Assembly (NCBI GenBank): GCA_022824865.1
Contig: JAJDZD010000022.1
Location: forward strand, 1 to 36,114
Reading direction: 5' to 3'
From: Chloroflexota bacterium
Lineage (GTDB): Bacteria > Chloroflexota > UBA11872
DNA: 36,114 bases
The translations under genes were made by a program, and so were the position numbers. The notes beneath the pieces are model-generated. The model made no database searches. It saw only the letters and a program-made list of their open reading frames with translations, and was not told the origin of the DNA. This document shows positions 14,698 through 23,215 of this stretch, one piece after another (within the stretch, counting starts at the first letter, position 1; each line of letters opens with the position of its first letter).

Positions 14698-14848
14698 CTG
14701 ACGTGGGGCGACACTGTGGCTTGGCCGGCCGGTTGCCGTGGGGGCATGCCGTCCAGCGTTGCCTTCGGTCGCCAAGCCGTTCAACCGAGGCAGCCCAGAC
14801 GCCACTAGCTGCCAGACCACCTGAATCGCGTCCTCCAGACACGTGCAC

Positions 14849-14876
14849 TTGACGCGGTTCTCGACATGAGTACAAA
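14849..14876 (+). promoter_or_regulatory. Sigma70-like promoter of the second tape-measure genes
   Basis: TTGACG at 14849-14854, 16-nt spacer with TCTCGACATGAG, TACAAA at 14871-14876. Closest to the promoter at 4563. The gap 14698-14987 holds nothing else recognisable. Confidence 0.65.
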
Positions 14877-14987
14877 CGAGGGTCGCCTGAGTGACGACCA
14901 GAGCACCTGTCATCAAGTGCCGGACCAACCAGACCGGCATGCGTGCACGACAAGTCGCCGCGCGGATGTCGTTGGAGGAGGAACTCG

Positions 14988-15239
14988 ATGAGCCCTAGCA
15001 AGTCTCTCGATCCGGCGCTGCACCTTGAACTTGGGGACTTCTATATTTCGAAAGAAGAAGGCAAGAGCCTGGATGATTTCCGAAAGGAAGCGGATGAGAA
15101 TCTAGCGAATGTTCAAAGGGAATTCGAACAGATGTTCAAGGACTTCAAAGCTGATAATAAGGCCAAAAGTACAGGGATGATATTGATCAATTTCCTAAAC
15201 ATTCACAGAAATCCTATTTTCCACCTAATGATGAAATGA
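14988..15239 (+). CDS. Short protein resembling the N-terminal part of tape-measure-like proteins
   Basis: 83 residues from ATG 14988, chosen over an upstream GTG-type start (14943) because GGAGGAGG lies right ahead. It begins SPSKSLDPALHLELGDFYIS, which parallels LSDPAMHRELSDFF in the 6297 protein and WNPAMHMELNDFHR in the 15236 protein. A charged, probably coiled-coil stretch follows (EEGKSLDDFRKEADENLANV) and a hydrophobic end (ILINFLNIHRNPIFHLMM). The DNA is clearly AT-richer than its surroundings. The stop overlaps the next start (ATGA). It may be a split-off or swapped-in N-terminal module of the following gene. Confidence 0.6.
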   Translation: MSPSKSLDPALHLELGDFYISKEEGKSLDDFRKEADENLANVQREFEQMFKDFKADNKAKSTGMILINFLNIHRNPIFHLMMK

Positions 15240-16396
15240 TGGCCAGCTATCAAGTCGGAGGGAGTACATCCGTGGATTTTAATCCTGGGGACAAACTTTT
15301 TCCGCAAGCTGTCGGTTTTGTTGCAGACCAATCCGCGCGTGGAACCCTTCAGATTCTTAAACTAGCTAACGCTGCTACGTTCGATAGATCAGATACACTG
15401 AGTCAATATACGACTCCAATGCTGAGCGCTTTCGGTGAACGTAAAATCGCGGAAGCAGAAGCCCTCGCTCGATCGGGCCCTGCCATAGCTGCAGACCTAC
15501 AGATGGCGCTTGGGCGGGCAGGCGACCGGTTACAGGACCTGGGCACATGGACGCATCAGTCGCTCAACAGCCTGCTCCCCGGCACGGATTATTCGATCAG
15601 CAAGTCGTGGAATCCGGCCATGCACATGGAGCTTAACGATTTCCACCGGACGCTGGATGAGATGGCGCCCTCGGCCGACCAGGTGACGGAGGCGACGGCA
15701 GGGCTCTGGGACAGCGTTGATGAGCTAGACGGCGGGGTGGGCGCGTTAGGCGGAACTATGGACCTAGCCACGCTTGGCATGGACGGCATGAGCACGTCGA
15801 TGGGCATGGGAGCGCAAGAGGCGCTGGCGTACGCCGGCCAGATGGGGACGCTGGAGGATCAGACGCTGGCGACGGTGGACGCGTTCAAGCTCCTGGCGGC
15901 CGTGCCCCGGATGCCCGCCGGGTCTGGCGGGTCGGCCGCCCACTGGACCCCACCGGTGGACGGCGGCGCGGACCCGGGCCTGACGAGGCGCGAGCTCATC
16001 GAGGCGGAGCGCCAGCGGATTCTCAACATGCCGCCGCCGGCGAACCTTGAGGATCTCTTCCTCTCGCAACGTGACCTGGGGCACAACATCTCGCTCTACG
16101 CCAGCCCTGAAGCCTGGTGGGAGGCGCACCAGCGGGAGTTGGCGAATCAACTCCCCGGCTATGCCGGCGGCACGGCGTTTGCGCCGGGCGGGATGGCGCT
16201 GGTGGGGGAGATGGGGCCGGAGCTGGTGAACTTGCCGCGCGGCTCGCAGGTGATCCCGCAGCCGCGGCTGGGCGGTGACGTGCACGTGCACCTGAACGTG
16301 GAAGGCAGCGTGGTGGCCGAGCGCGACCTAGCCCAGCGCCTCCGACAGGAGCTGATCCGCACCAGCCGCCGCACCGTGGACCTGGGGTTCAACTAG
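15236..16396 (+). CDS. Tape-measure-like tail protein (copy 2)
   Basis: 386 residues from ATG 15236. The first ~75 residues are unlike copy 1 and AT-rich in DNA. From about residue 95 the two proteins converge: HQSLNSLLPGTDYSISK, then LWDSVDELDGGVGALGG and MDLATLGMDGM, and the C-terminal block GTAFAPGGMALVGEMGPELV to RRTVDLGFN. It lacks the three DPxWG repeats of copy 1, so the two differ in length by about 145 residues, in keeping with a length-setting or specificity role for the N-terminal half. Directly after its stop the DNA switches to a copy of the chaperone 3' end, so the tail-tip genes that follow copy 1 are absent here. Confidence 0.65.
   Translation: MMASYQVGGSTSVDFNPGDKLFPQAVGFVADQSARGTLQILKLANAATFDRSDTLSQYTTPMLSAFGERKIAEAEALARSGPAIAADLQMALGRAGDRLQDLGTWTHQSLNSLLPGTDYSISKSWNPAMHMELNDFHRTLDEMAPSADQVTEATAGLWDSVDELDGGVGALGGTMDLATLGMDGMSTSMGMGAQEALAYAGQMGTLEDQTLATVDAFKLLAAVPRMPAGSGGSAAHWTPPVDGGADPGLTRRELIEAERQRILNMPPPANLEDLFLSQRDLGHNISLYASPEAWWEAHQRELANQLPGYAGGTAFAPGGMALVGEMGPELVNLPRGSQVIPQPRLGGDVHVHLNVEGSVVAERDLAQRLRQELIRTSRRTVDLGFN
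16181..16390 (+). repeat. Conserved 3' block of tape-measure gene, copy 2
   Basis: Gap-free partner of 7671-7880. Conservation stops within a few bases of the stop codon, marking a recombination edge. Confidence 0.85.
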
Positions 16397-16409
16397 GGTC
16401 CAGCGGTCG

Positions 16410-16484
16410 CAACAGCCGGCCCTCCAGCGCCTGCTGCCAGACATGCGCCGGACGCAGAATCAGGCGACCGAGGCAATCGAGTAA
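16410..16484 (+). pseudogene. Stray 3' end of the tail chaperone T frame
   Basis: 24 codons and a stop, QQPALQRLLPDMRRTQNQ..., aligned with the last 24 codons of 12683-12997 (QQPALQRLLLDMRRAQNQ...), at high DNA similarity. It begins abruptly 14 bases after the tape-measure stop and has no start. The similarity continues into the terminator behind it, showing that a unit containing chaperone end, terminator and probably hydrolase was duplicated. Confidence 0.88.
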
Positions 16485-16488
16485 CGCC

Positions 16489-16524
16489 CGCAGAGGCCGC
16501 ACCGGTCAGGGGGCGGCTTCGGTG
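16489..16524 (+). terminator. Decayed copy of the chaperone terminator
   Basis: Corresponds to 13002-13038, with several changes that break the stem; GAGGCCGC and GCGGCTTC can still pair. The remaining interval to 16768 has no gene. Confidence 0.5.
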
Positions 16525-16768
16525 TATGAGGCTGCCTGCGCCCGCGCACCCACTGTCAGTCGCGGTCTCGGGCCGCCCGGTTCGATCGGTCTGTTACAGC
16601 AGCGGCCACGGTCGCGCGCACCCACCAATAGGCACGTAGCCGCGGACCACGCGACTCGTTGATGACAGGCCTGATGCCATTCGCCACAACCTACGCTACA
16701 CGTGTATATAGAACAGAGGAAGACAAACCGGGAGGCAGGTCCTGCAGCTAAGACCGGGAACTTGGCGA

Positions 16769-18283
16769 TTGCGCGCGTTCTGGCGGATTCATGTGGGCGC
16801 GGCGCTCGCCTTTGGGCTATTCGGCAGCGGGCTGGCCGTGCTAATTGCGCTGACACTCCTGATCAATGCCGCCACAGTTCCAGCTTGTGAGGCAGCGACG
16901 CCGGCACCGCCGGATTTCGAGGCGGCGCCCTTCGCTTTCGAACCGGAAGCTCAAGCACGGACGTTTGTGCAGGCCATGGCAGATGGCAGCTTTCGGACCG
17001 CGTACGAGATGGTGGCTCTTGAAGAGTTCGGCGGCGCCTCGCTCTGCGAGCTGAACCTCGAGCACTTCTGGCGAGCGGTAGCCAACGGCCATACGACCTT
17101 GCTGTCGGTGGAACGATTCTCTCCACTGGTCTATGCGGCTGTGTACGACTACCTTTCGATCCGGCTGCGCCTCACGTTTGGCGCGGAAGGGGAGCCAGAG
17201 CAGCCGGCGCGCGAAGCCTATATCGAGGTGTTGCTTACCCCGGATGGCCGGACTGCCTCTTACGGCTACTTCTCCGTTCTGACCCAACTTGGGCCTCCAC
17301 CGGAATCACCGCCTCCGCCGTACGCGGCTGCAGAGTCCTTCGCGGAGAGCCAGGTCACCGTGGGCACGGCGCCATGGGAGCTTGACGGCACGCTGGCGAT
17401 GCCGCCGGGCGTCGGGCCATTTCCCGCCGTCGTCATCCTGGGCCGCGGCGGCGGACGTGACGGAATGGAAGGCGCGAACAAGCGGGATCGCGATATCGCC
17501 CAAGGGTTGGCCGCGCATGGCGTGGCGGCGTTGCGTTACGACAGCCGTTCGTGGGCTTACGGATTGGAGGCTGCACGGCAGCCGGAGTTCACGATGGCCG
17601 ACGAAACCGTCGACGATGCCCTGGCAGCCGTAGCTTTGTTGCGGCAGATGCCGCGAATCGACCCGGACAAGATCTACGTGCTCGGCATCGGTTTCGCCAG
17701 CTTTGCGTCTGTACGCGCTGCACATCTTGACTCTGAACTCGCCGGATTGATCCTGATCTCACCGTCAGCCGGGCTGATCTGGGATTGGGCCTGGCGGGCA
17801 CACCAGGAGCGCGCCGATGTTGACGAAGTCGTGACGGAGCAGGAAGCACGCGAGGTCGAGGTGCTCAAGGCGCGGGCGGCAACAATTGCGGCCGTTGCCG
17901 CCGGAACGGCGCCACCGCCGGACCTTGGAGTTCGCATCGACTACCACCTCAACCTGGTTACATACCGACCTGAGCGAGCCTCACGCACCTTGAAAACCCC
18001 CATTCTGGCTCTGTTTGGCGACCGAGACGGCGTTGTGCCGATCGATGACCACGAAGCCTGGATCTCTAACCTCCTGGGGCGTCCGGATGCCGCAATTCGC
18101 GTATATGAGGGTCACAGCCACGGCATGTTCGATGTTCTGAAGATGAGCGGGCCTGAAACCCGCCGGCAAGGCCACGTCGACGAGGAGGTGATCGTCGACA
18201 TCGTTGCCTGGGTCAAGGGCGACTGGCCCGAACAATCCTGCCGGGGAATCGAGCACTGGTACGCCGGCTGCCGCGGCGGCTAA
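16769..18283 (+). CDS. Membrane-anchored alpha/beta-hydrolase paralogue lacking the nucleophile Ser
   Basis: 504 residues from TTG 16769; no better start is near and the N-terminus fits its paralogues. An anchor with FGLFGSGLAVLIALTLLI (about 15-33) is followed by CEAATPAPPDFEAAPFAFEP, a DUF3887-like domain, SPPPPYA and the hydrolase domain. The nucleophile elbow reads GIGFAS, so Gly308 replaces Ser, while Asp420 (GDRDGVV) and His451 (GHSHG) remain. It ends in CRGIEHWYAGCRGG, two Cys that could form an extracellular disulfide. Loss of Ser alone, with the rest of the pocket kept, suggests a binding rather than catalytic role, or recent inactivation. It is closest to the neighbouring 18574 copy, with which it forms a tandem pair. 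Confidence 0.85.
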   Translation: MRAFWRIHVGAALAFGLFGSGLAVLIALTLLINAATVPACEAATPAPPDFEAAPFAFEPEAQARTFVQAMADGSFRTAYEMVALEEFGGASLCELNLEHFWRAVANGHTTLLSVERFSPLVYAAVYDYLSIRLRLTFGAEGEPEQPAREAYIEVLLTPDGRTASYGYFSVLTQLGPPPESPPPPYAAAESFAESQVTVGTAPWELDGTLAMPPGVGPFPAVVILGRGGGRDGMEGANKRDRDIAQGLAAHGVAALRYDSRSWAYGLEAARQPEFTMADETVDDALAAVALLRQMPRIDPDKIYVLGIGFASFASVRAAHLDSELAGLILISPSAGLIWDWAWRAHQERADVDEVVTEQEAREVEVLKARAATIAAVAAGTAPPPDLGVRIDYHLNLVTYRPERASRTLKTPILALFGDRDGVVPIDDHEAWISNLLGRPDAAIRVYEGHSHGMFDVLKMSGPETRRQGHVDEEVIVDIVAWVKGDWPEQSCRGIEHWYAGCRGG

Positions 18284-18573
18284 GTCTCATAAGGACGACG
18301 AACCTGTTCGGCCATAGTCGCTCAAAGCCCCCACAGATACGCGGCGGGGCGGCCGCCCAGGGAACTGCGCTGCGAGCGCACAGCCAAGGCTACGCGCGAA
18401 AGGTCAAGTCGGACAGGCCGCCGCTCCATTCTGAAGAGAGCGGCTCGGAACTGCCTTCCTTCACATGATCCGGCGAGTCGCTTGCTCCCGCCACCCGCAC
18501 GACTTCAGCATGGGCCCGTCAAGGGCCGGTGCGAGACTCCGCACGGGAGTCCTGGCGGCCCCGACAGGGGACA
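18284..18573. other. Intergenic region without recognisable features
   Basis: About 290 bp between the two tandem hydrolases. I see no promoter matching the 16-nt spacer type, no hairpin of note and no credible gene. Confidence 0.5.
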
Positions 18574-20082
18574 GTGAGCTTGCGATTGGCTCGAGGATTG
18601 AAGATTGCCGTGCCGCTCGCCGTCGGACTGGTCGGCAGCGGGCTTTTGGCGCTTGTGGTGGTTGGGAATGCCGACGCGGGTCCGGCTTGCGAGGTCGCGA
18701 CGGCGGCGGCTCCGGATTTTGAGTCGGCGCCGTTCGCATTTGATCCGGAGGCGCGCGCGCAGGCTTTCGTGCAGGCGATGGCGGACGACGATTTTGCGAC
18801 GGCGTACGACATGCTGGCACTGGAGCAGTTGGGAAGAACCGAGCTGTGCGAAGCGGACCTTGAGGGGTTCTGGCGCGGCATTACGGCGGACCACCCCGCC
18901 CTGATTGCAATTGAGCGATTCTCGCCGCTGGCGTACGAGGCGGCGTCCGACCACGTGCGGGTTGTGCTGCGCCTGTCGCTGAACGGCAACGGGCAATCAC
19001 AGGAATCCACGCGCGACGCGTACGTCTCGATAAATCTCACGCCTGACGGTCGGATCGGCTGGTTCAGCTACATGGCGGTATTAGCAGACCTAGGCCCGGC
19101 ACCCGAATCTCCGTCGCCCCCGTACGCACGGCCGAGTTCCTTCGAGGAGTCTCAGGTAACCATTGGCCAGGCTCCGTGGGAGCTCATCGGCACGCTCACC
19201 GTGCCGATGGGGCCGGGACCGTTTCCGGCCGTGGTGATCCTTGGCGCGAACGGCGACTTTGCGCGGGAAACCCCGAACCGGTGGGATCGCGACCTGGCCC
19301 AAGGACTCGCCACGCACGGCGTTGCCTCTCTCCGCTTCAATGAGCGGTCTGTGGCACTCGCGCTGGCGGCCGCCCGTCAGCCAACATTTACCGTCGCAGA
19401 GGAGTACGTCGACGATGCGCTGGCGGCAATCAAACAGTTGCGGCTGTCGCCACGAGTCGATCCGGCGCGCATCTATCTCCTTGGGGCCAGCATCGCCAGC
19501 TTCGCGATGCCGCGCGTTGCCAGCCTGGATCAAGAACTGGTGGGTTTGATATTTGTTTCGCCTTCCGGTGGCCACGTTTGGGACTCCCCTTGGCGCATCC
19601 AACAGGAACAGGCCAAGGTTGATCGGAATGTCACTGAGGGTGAGAAGCGCGTAATTGAGGTGCTGAAGGCGCGTGCGGCCGCCATCGAAGCTATCGCCAC
19701 GGGTGACGGCTCCGCAGACTCACTCGGTGTACGGATCGGGTACCACCTCGACCTGGCCGACTATCAGCCGGAGAACGTGGCCCGATATCTGCCGGCTCCC
19801 ATGCTCGTGATATTCGGCGACAGGGTCGGGGTTACGCCGATCGAAGACGCCGAAGCGTGGCTGGGGAGCCTGCGCTGGCGGCGGGACGCCGCGTTTCGCG
19901 TCTACAAGGGTCGTGTTCATGGCCTATTTGACGTTCGACAGGCCAGCCCTCCGGCGCTTCGATCAGTGGGCCATGTCGACGAGGAAGTCATCATTGACAT
20001 TGCGGCGTGGATTGAAGGTGGCTGGCCTCACAAATCCTGTGGGGAGGCCGACGCCTACTACGAGGGATGCCGTGGCGGATGA
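18574..20082 (+). CDS. Membrane-anchored alpha/beta-hydrolase paralogue with altered acid residue
   Basis: 502 residues from GTG 18574, which has AGGGGA upstream; the open frame runs back to a GTG at 18529. Same order as its relatives: basic start, anchor with VGLVGSGLLALVVVG, CEVATAAAPDFESAPFAFDP, DUF3887-like domain, SPPYA linker, hydrolase domain, and SCGEADAYYEGCRGG at the end. The elbow is GASIAS with Ser306 kept and His449 (VHG) kept, but the acid position reads GDRVGV, so Val418 stands where its neighbour has Asp. A nearby Asp416 might substitute. The second Gly of the usual GxSxG is Ala. Activity is therefore doubtful but less clearly lost than in the 4637 copy. Confidence 0.85.
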   Translation: MSLRLARGLKIAVPLAVGLVGSGLLALVVVGNADAGPACEVATAAAPDFESAPFAFDPEARAQAFVQAMADDDFATAYDMLALEQLGRTELCEADLEGFWRGITADHPALIAIERFSPLAYEAASDHVRVVLRLSLNGNGQSQESTRDAYVSINLTPDGRIGWFSYMAVLADLGPAPESPSPPYARPSSFEESQVTIGQAPWELIGTLTVPMGPGPFPAVVILGANGDFARETPNRWDRDLAQGLATHGVASLRFNERSVALALAAARQPTFTVAEEYVDDALAAIKQLRLSPRVDPARIYLLGASIASFAMPRVASLDQELVGLIFVSPSGGHVWDSPWRIQQEQAKVDRNVTEGEKRVIEVLKARAAAIEAIATGDGSADSLGVRIGYHLDLADYQPENVARYLPAPMLVIFGDRVGVTPIEDAEAWLGSLRWRRDAAFRVYKGRVHGLFDVRQASPPALRSVGHVDEEVIIDIAAWIEGGWPHKSCGEADAYYEGCRGG

Positions 20083-20148
20083 ATCGCGCATCGACGACAG
20101 ACCGGTGCAGCCAAGGCTGTGCTGAAGCCAGGCAGCTAACTGCTAGGG

Positions 20149-21438
20149 TTGCCAACTGGGGGTGTGGCAGAGTCATCCCTAAATCGGAGCGCCTCATTCG
20201 CTGGCGAACCAGCAAGATTCACCGGAGCGGCACCAATTCGAATTACTAACGTTCGCCTGACGGAACTGCACGGCCGGTTCGAGTCGGAGGGCGACTTCTG
20301 GGAGGAGCGGCTGGTTCGGCCGCTGGATGTGTATCCGGAACATAAGCGGGATCCGGACCAGCACATTCCCAAGGCGCGGGACGTGGACGGCGCCCACGAT
20401 CTGTCGTGGGCGTTTGTGACGATCGAGACCGACGAGGGCGTCAGCGGGATGGCTGGGCCGATCGACGTGCCGGACGCCTTTGTCATCGACACCCAGATCG
20501 CGCCGTTCATCATGGGGGCGGACCCGCTGGCCAGCGAGCGGATTTGGGATCAGCTTTACCGATACATGATTCACGGTCGCAAGGGCTCGCCGATGTTCGC
20601 GCTGAGCGCTATCGATACGGCGCTGTGGGACCTGAAGGGCAAGTGGTTGGGGCAGCCGCTGTACCGGCTGCTGGGTGGACCGGTGCGGACGGAGATTCCG
20701 GCTTACGCCAGCGCGCTGGGCTTCTCCATCGAGCCCGAGCGAGCGGCTGAACGCGCGCGGCAATTCGTCGCCGAGGGCTACCAGGCCACCAAGTGGTTCG
20801 TGCGCTACGCCCCTGACGACGGCGAGGCCGGCGCCCGGCGCAACGTTGAACTGATGCGCACTCTGCGCGAAGCCGTGGGCGACGACGTGGACGTGATGAT
20901 CGACGCCTGGAGCAGCTGGAACGTGCGCTACACGCTGGACATGGCACGGCGCATGGCTGAGTACCGGCCGTACTGGATCGAGGAACCGGTCAAGTCCGAC
21001 GACATTGCCAACTATGCCCGGATACGGGCGGCCTCACCGGTTCCAGTTTCCGGCGGCGAGCACGAGTACACGCGCTGGGGCGCGCGCGACTACATGAAGG
21101 CCGGCGCGGTGGACATCTACCAGGCCGACACGATGTGGGCCGGCGGCGTGAGCGAAATGCTGAAGATCGCGACCATCTGCTCGGTCTACGACGTGCCGCT
21201 GATTCCGCATGGGGCGTCGGTTCCGGTCAACGCGCATCTCAGCGCAGCCTGGCCGCCGCCGCTTTGTCCCTACGTGGAGTACCTGGTGAAGTGGAACGAG
21301 CTGCGGCAGTTCTTCTTCAAGAATCCCGTCGTGCCGGTCAACGGCATGATCAGTCCGCCGGATGGGCCGGGCGTCGGCGTGGAGATCGACGAGTCGAAGG
21401 TGACTGCCGAGCGTGAGCTGAGTTGGCGAGAAGGCTGA
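20149..21438 (+). CDS. Enolase-superfamily sugar-acid dehydratase/racemase, RhmD-like
   Basis: 429 residues if TTG 20149 is the start; GTG 20164 is as likely, and the first conserved residues are IRITNVRLTELHGRF at about 31. The C-terminal barrel has the three metal ligands of the mandelate-racemase group: Asp in MIDAWSSW, Glu in WIEEPV, Glu in GGEHEY, and a His in IPHGASVPVN. The last region (PVVPVNGMISPPDGPGVGVE) resembles L-rhamnonate dehydratase. TKWFVRYAP stands where other members carry KxK, again as in RhmD-like enzymes. Likely reaction: dehydration of an acid sugar. Together with the aldo/keto reductase on the other strand, and the Gfo/Idh enzyme at 2399, it suggests use of sugars or sugar acids. 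Confidence 0.85.
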   Translation: MPTGGVAESSLNRSASFAGEPARFTGAAPIRITNVRLTELHGRFESEGDFWEERLVRPLDVYPEHKRDPDQHIPKARDVDGAHDLSWAFVTIETDEGVSGMAGPIDVPDAFVIDTQIAPFIMGADPLASERIWDQLYRYMIHGRKGSPMFALSAIDTALWDLKGKWLGQPLYRLLGGPVRTEIPAYASALGFSIEPERAAERARQFVAEGYQATKWFVRYAPDDGEAGARRNVELMRTLREAVGDDVDVMIDAWSSWNVRYTLDMARRMAEYRPYWIEEPVKSDDIANYARIRAASPVPVSGGEHEYTRWGARDYMKAGAVDIYQADTMWAGGVSEMLKIATICSVYDVPLIPHGASVPVNAHLSAAWPPPLCPYVEYLVKWNELRQFFFKNPVVPVNGMISPPDGPGVGVEIDESKVTAERELSWREG

Positions 21439-21467
21439 CAGTCCGGCGGACTGGCTGAGCCGCGGAG

Positions 21468-22427
21468 TTACCCGGCCATCTGCCCTCGGATGACGGCGAT
21501 TTCCTCGGCGCTCAAGTAGGGCGGGTCGCCGACGGGGGTGTTGGCCGCGATGTCTTCGGCGTTGGACAGTCCGACGATGCAGGTCGATGCGGCCTGATGG
21601 CCCAGCACGAAGCGCATCGCGGTCTCATACGGCAATTCGTCGCGCAGGTCGGCGATGTCCTGGATACGTTCGCGCGGCCCGGCGGCGTCGGCCAGGCGCT
21701 CGCGGAACATCTCGGATTGCCGCCAGTCGCTGGCGGGGAGCGCGGCCAACTCCTTCTCGCTCAGGAGTATCAGCCCGTTGGCAAACGGCGAGCGCGCGAA
21801 GACGCCGGTTCCGTGTTCGGCCGCCAGCGGCAACAGCTCGTCGCCGGCCCCGTCGTCGACGGCGTTGTAGGGAGTCTCGACCACCGGCGCGCCCCAGCGC
21901 CGGATGGCTTCGACGGCGGTCTCGGGCTGACCGGTCCTGGCGGAGATGCCCCACCAGCGAATCTTGCCGGCGGCCTGGAGTTCCTCAAGGACGGCAAAGG
22001 GCGCTTCGTGCCTGACGATGTGCAGCGGGGGGTCGTGCAAAAGGTAGGCGTCGATGTATTCGGTGCGCAGGCGGCGCAGGGCCAGATCGCAGGCGTCGCG
22101 GATGCGCTTGGGCGAATAGTCGCGCGGCTGCTTGGCGCCCTGGATTGACTGCGCGCCGTCGGTGCCGGGCAGGTAGCCGACCTTGCTGATGATGAAGGCG
22201 TCGTCGCGACGGCCGTAGAGCGCCTCGCCCAGCAGGACCTCGCTGCGACCGTTGCCGTAGACCTCGGCGGTGTCAAAGGTGGTGATGCCGGCGTCGAAGG
22301 CCTGCTGGACCAGGCGAACTCCGTCCCAGGCCGGGAAGTCGCCCCAGGCCTGGCCGCCGATTTCCCAACAGCCCATGCAGAGGGCGCTGACGCGCTCGCC
22401 GGTGGCCCCCAAGCTCCGCATTTCCAT
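21468..22427 (-). CDS. Aldo/keto reductase
   Basis: 319 residues from ATG 22427, which has GGGGAGAG upstream; the longer open frame to 22508 lacks such a site. The NADPH-dependent barrel shows the usual catalytic tetrad: Asp and Tyr in FDTAEVYGNG, Lys in IISKVGY, His in YLLHDPP. The cofactor-binding end is GLSNAEDIAANT. It resembles the class of L-fucose/L-galactose dehydrogenase-like and YajO-type reductases. It is convergent with the enolase-superfamily gene, 29 bp apart, so not co-transcribed with it. Confidence 0.9.
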   Translation of the reverse strand: MEMRSLGATGERVSALCMGCWEIGGQAWGDFPAWDGVRLVQQAFDAGITTFDTAEVYGNGRSEVLLGEALYGRRDDAFIISKVGYLPGTDGAQSIQGAKQPRDYSPKRIRDACDLALRRLRTEYIDAYLLHDPPLHIVRHEAPFAVLEELQAAGKIRWWGISARTGQPETAVEAIRRWGAPVVETPYNAVDDGAGDELLPLAAEHGTGVFARSPFANGLILLSEKELAALPASDWRQSEMFRERLADAAGPRERIQDIADLRDELPYETAMRFVLGHQAASTCIVGLSNAEDIAANTPVGDPPYLSAEEIAVIRGQMAG

Positions 22428-22613
22428 GTCGGCTCTCCCCAGCCGTGCATCGGCCAATTGAAGTGACGGCGACAGAAAGGTTCCGGACCGCGAGCATAGA
22501 CAACGCAACTGCGTGGCGACACGCGGTGTGGCCTTATCGCTGGAAGGGTTCGCGTCGCGCCGCGAGGGGTGTGTGACCTAGAGTCGTTGCGCGGAATGTG
22601 GGGGAAACCACAA

Positions 22614-23192
22614 ATGCAGGATCGGTACCAGGCAGGCGGGGCGTCGGCCAGCCGCCCTTACGTCGCGTTGCTGCGCGGCATCAACGTGGGCGGCCACAAC
22701 AAACTTCCTATGCGGGACCTGACCGCGGTGTTCGTGGCGGCGGGGTGTGAGGATGTCCGCACGTACATCCAGAGCGGAAACGTGGTGTTCCGGGCGCCAG
22801 CGGCGCTGGCAGACGGGTTACCGGCGCGGATTGGCGCCGCGATTGCCGACAGTCACGGCTTTCAGATCCCGGTCGTGATGCGGACGGCGTTGGACTTTGA
22901 CCGGATCGTCCGCGGCAACCCGTTTCTGGCCGCCGGCGCGGATCCAGCCAAGCTTCACGTTGGGTTCCTGGCCTCAGCACCTGACTCGACGCAGATCGAG
23001 CGGCTCGATCCCGACCGATCACCGCCGGACGTCTTTGAAGTGCGAGACCGCGAGGTCTACCTGCACTTTCCGGCCGGGGTCGCGCGGTCAAAGCTCGACA
23101 ACGCCTACTTTGACCGCACGTTGAACACGGTATGCACCATCCGCAACTGGCGAACTGTTTGCAGGCTTCACGAGATGGCAAGCGGCGCTTGA
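22614..23192 (+). CDS. DUF1697 family protein
   Basis: 192 residues from ATG 22614 (GGGGGA upstream; the open frame to 22569 is not needed). The diagnostic start is YVALLRGINVGGHNKLPMRD followed by YIQSGNVVF, near-consensus for DUF1697, a common family of unknown function with a ferredoxin-like fold. The remainder also fits (RDREVYLHFPAGVARSKLDN, then a conserved RNWRTV). Length is usual for the family. It is transcribed alone and its function is not known. Confidence 0.93.
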   Translation: MQDRYQAGGASASRPYVALLRGINVGGHNKLPMRDLTAVFVAAGCEDVRTYIQSGNVVFRAPAALADGLPARIGAAIADSHGFQIPVVMRTALDFDRIVRGNPFLAAGADPAKLHVGFLASAPDSTQIERLDPDRSPPDVFEVRDREVYLHFPAGVARSKLDNAYFDRTLNTVCTIRNWRTVCRLHEMASGA

Positions 23193-23215
23193 GCGTGGCG
23201 GTCGCACAGAAGAAG

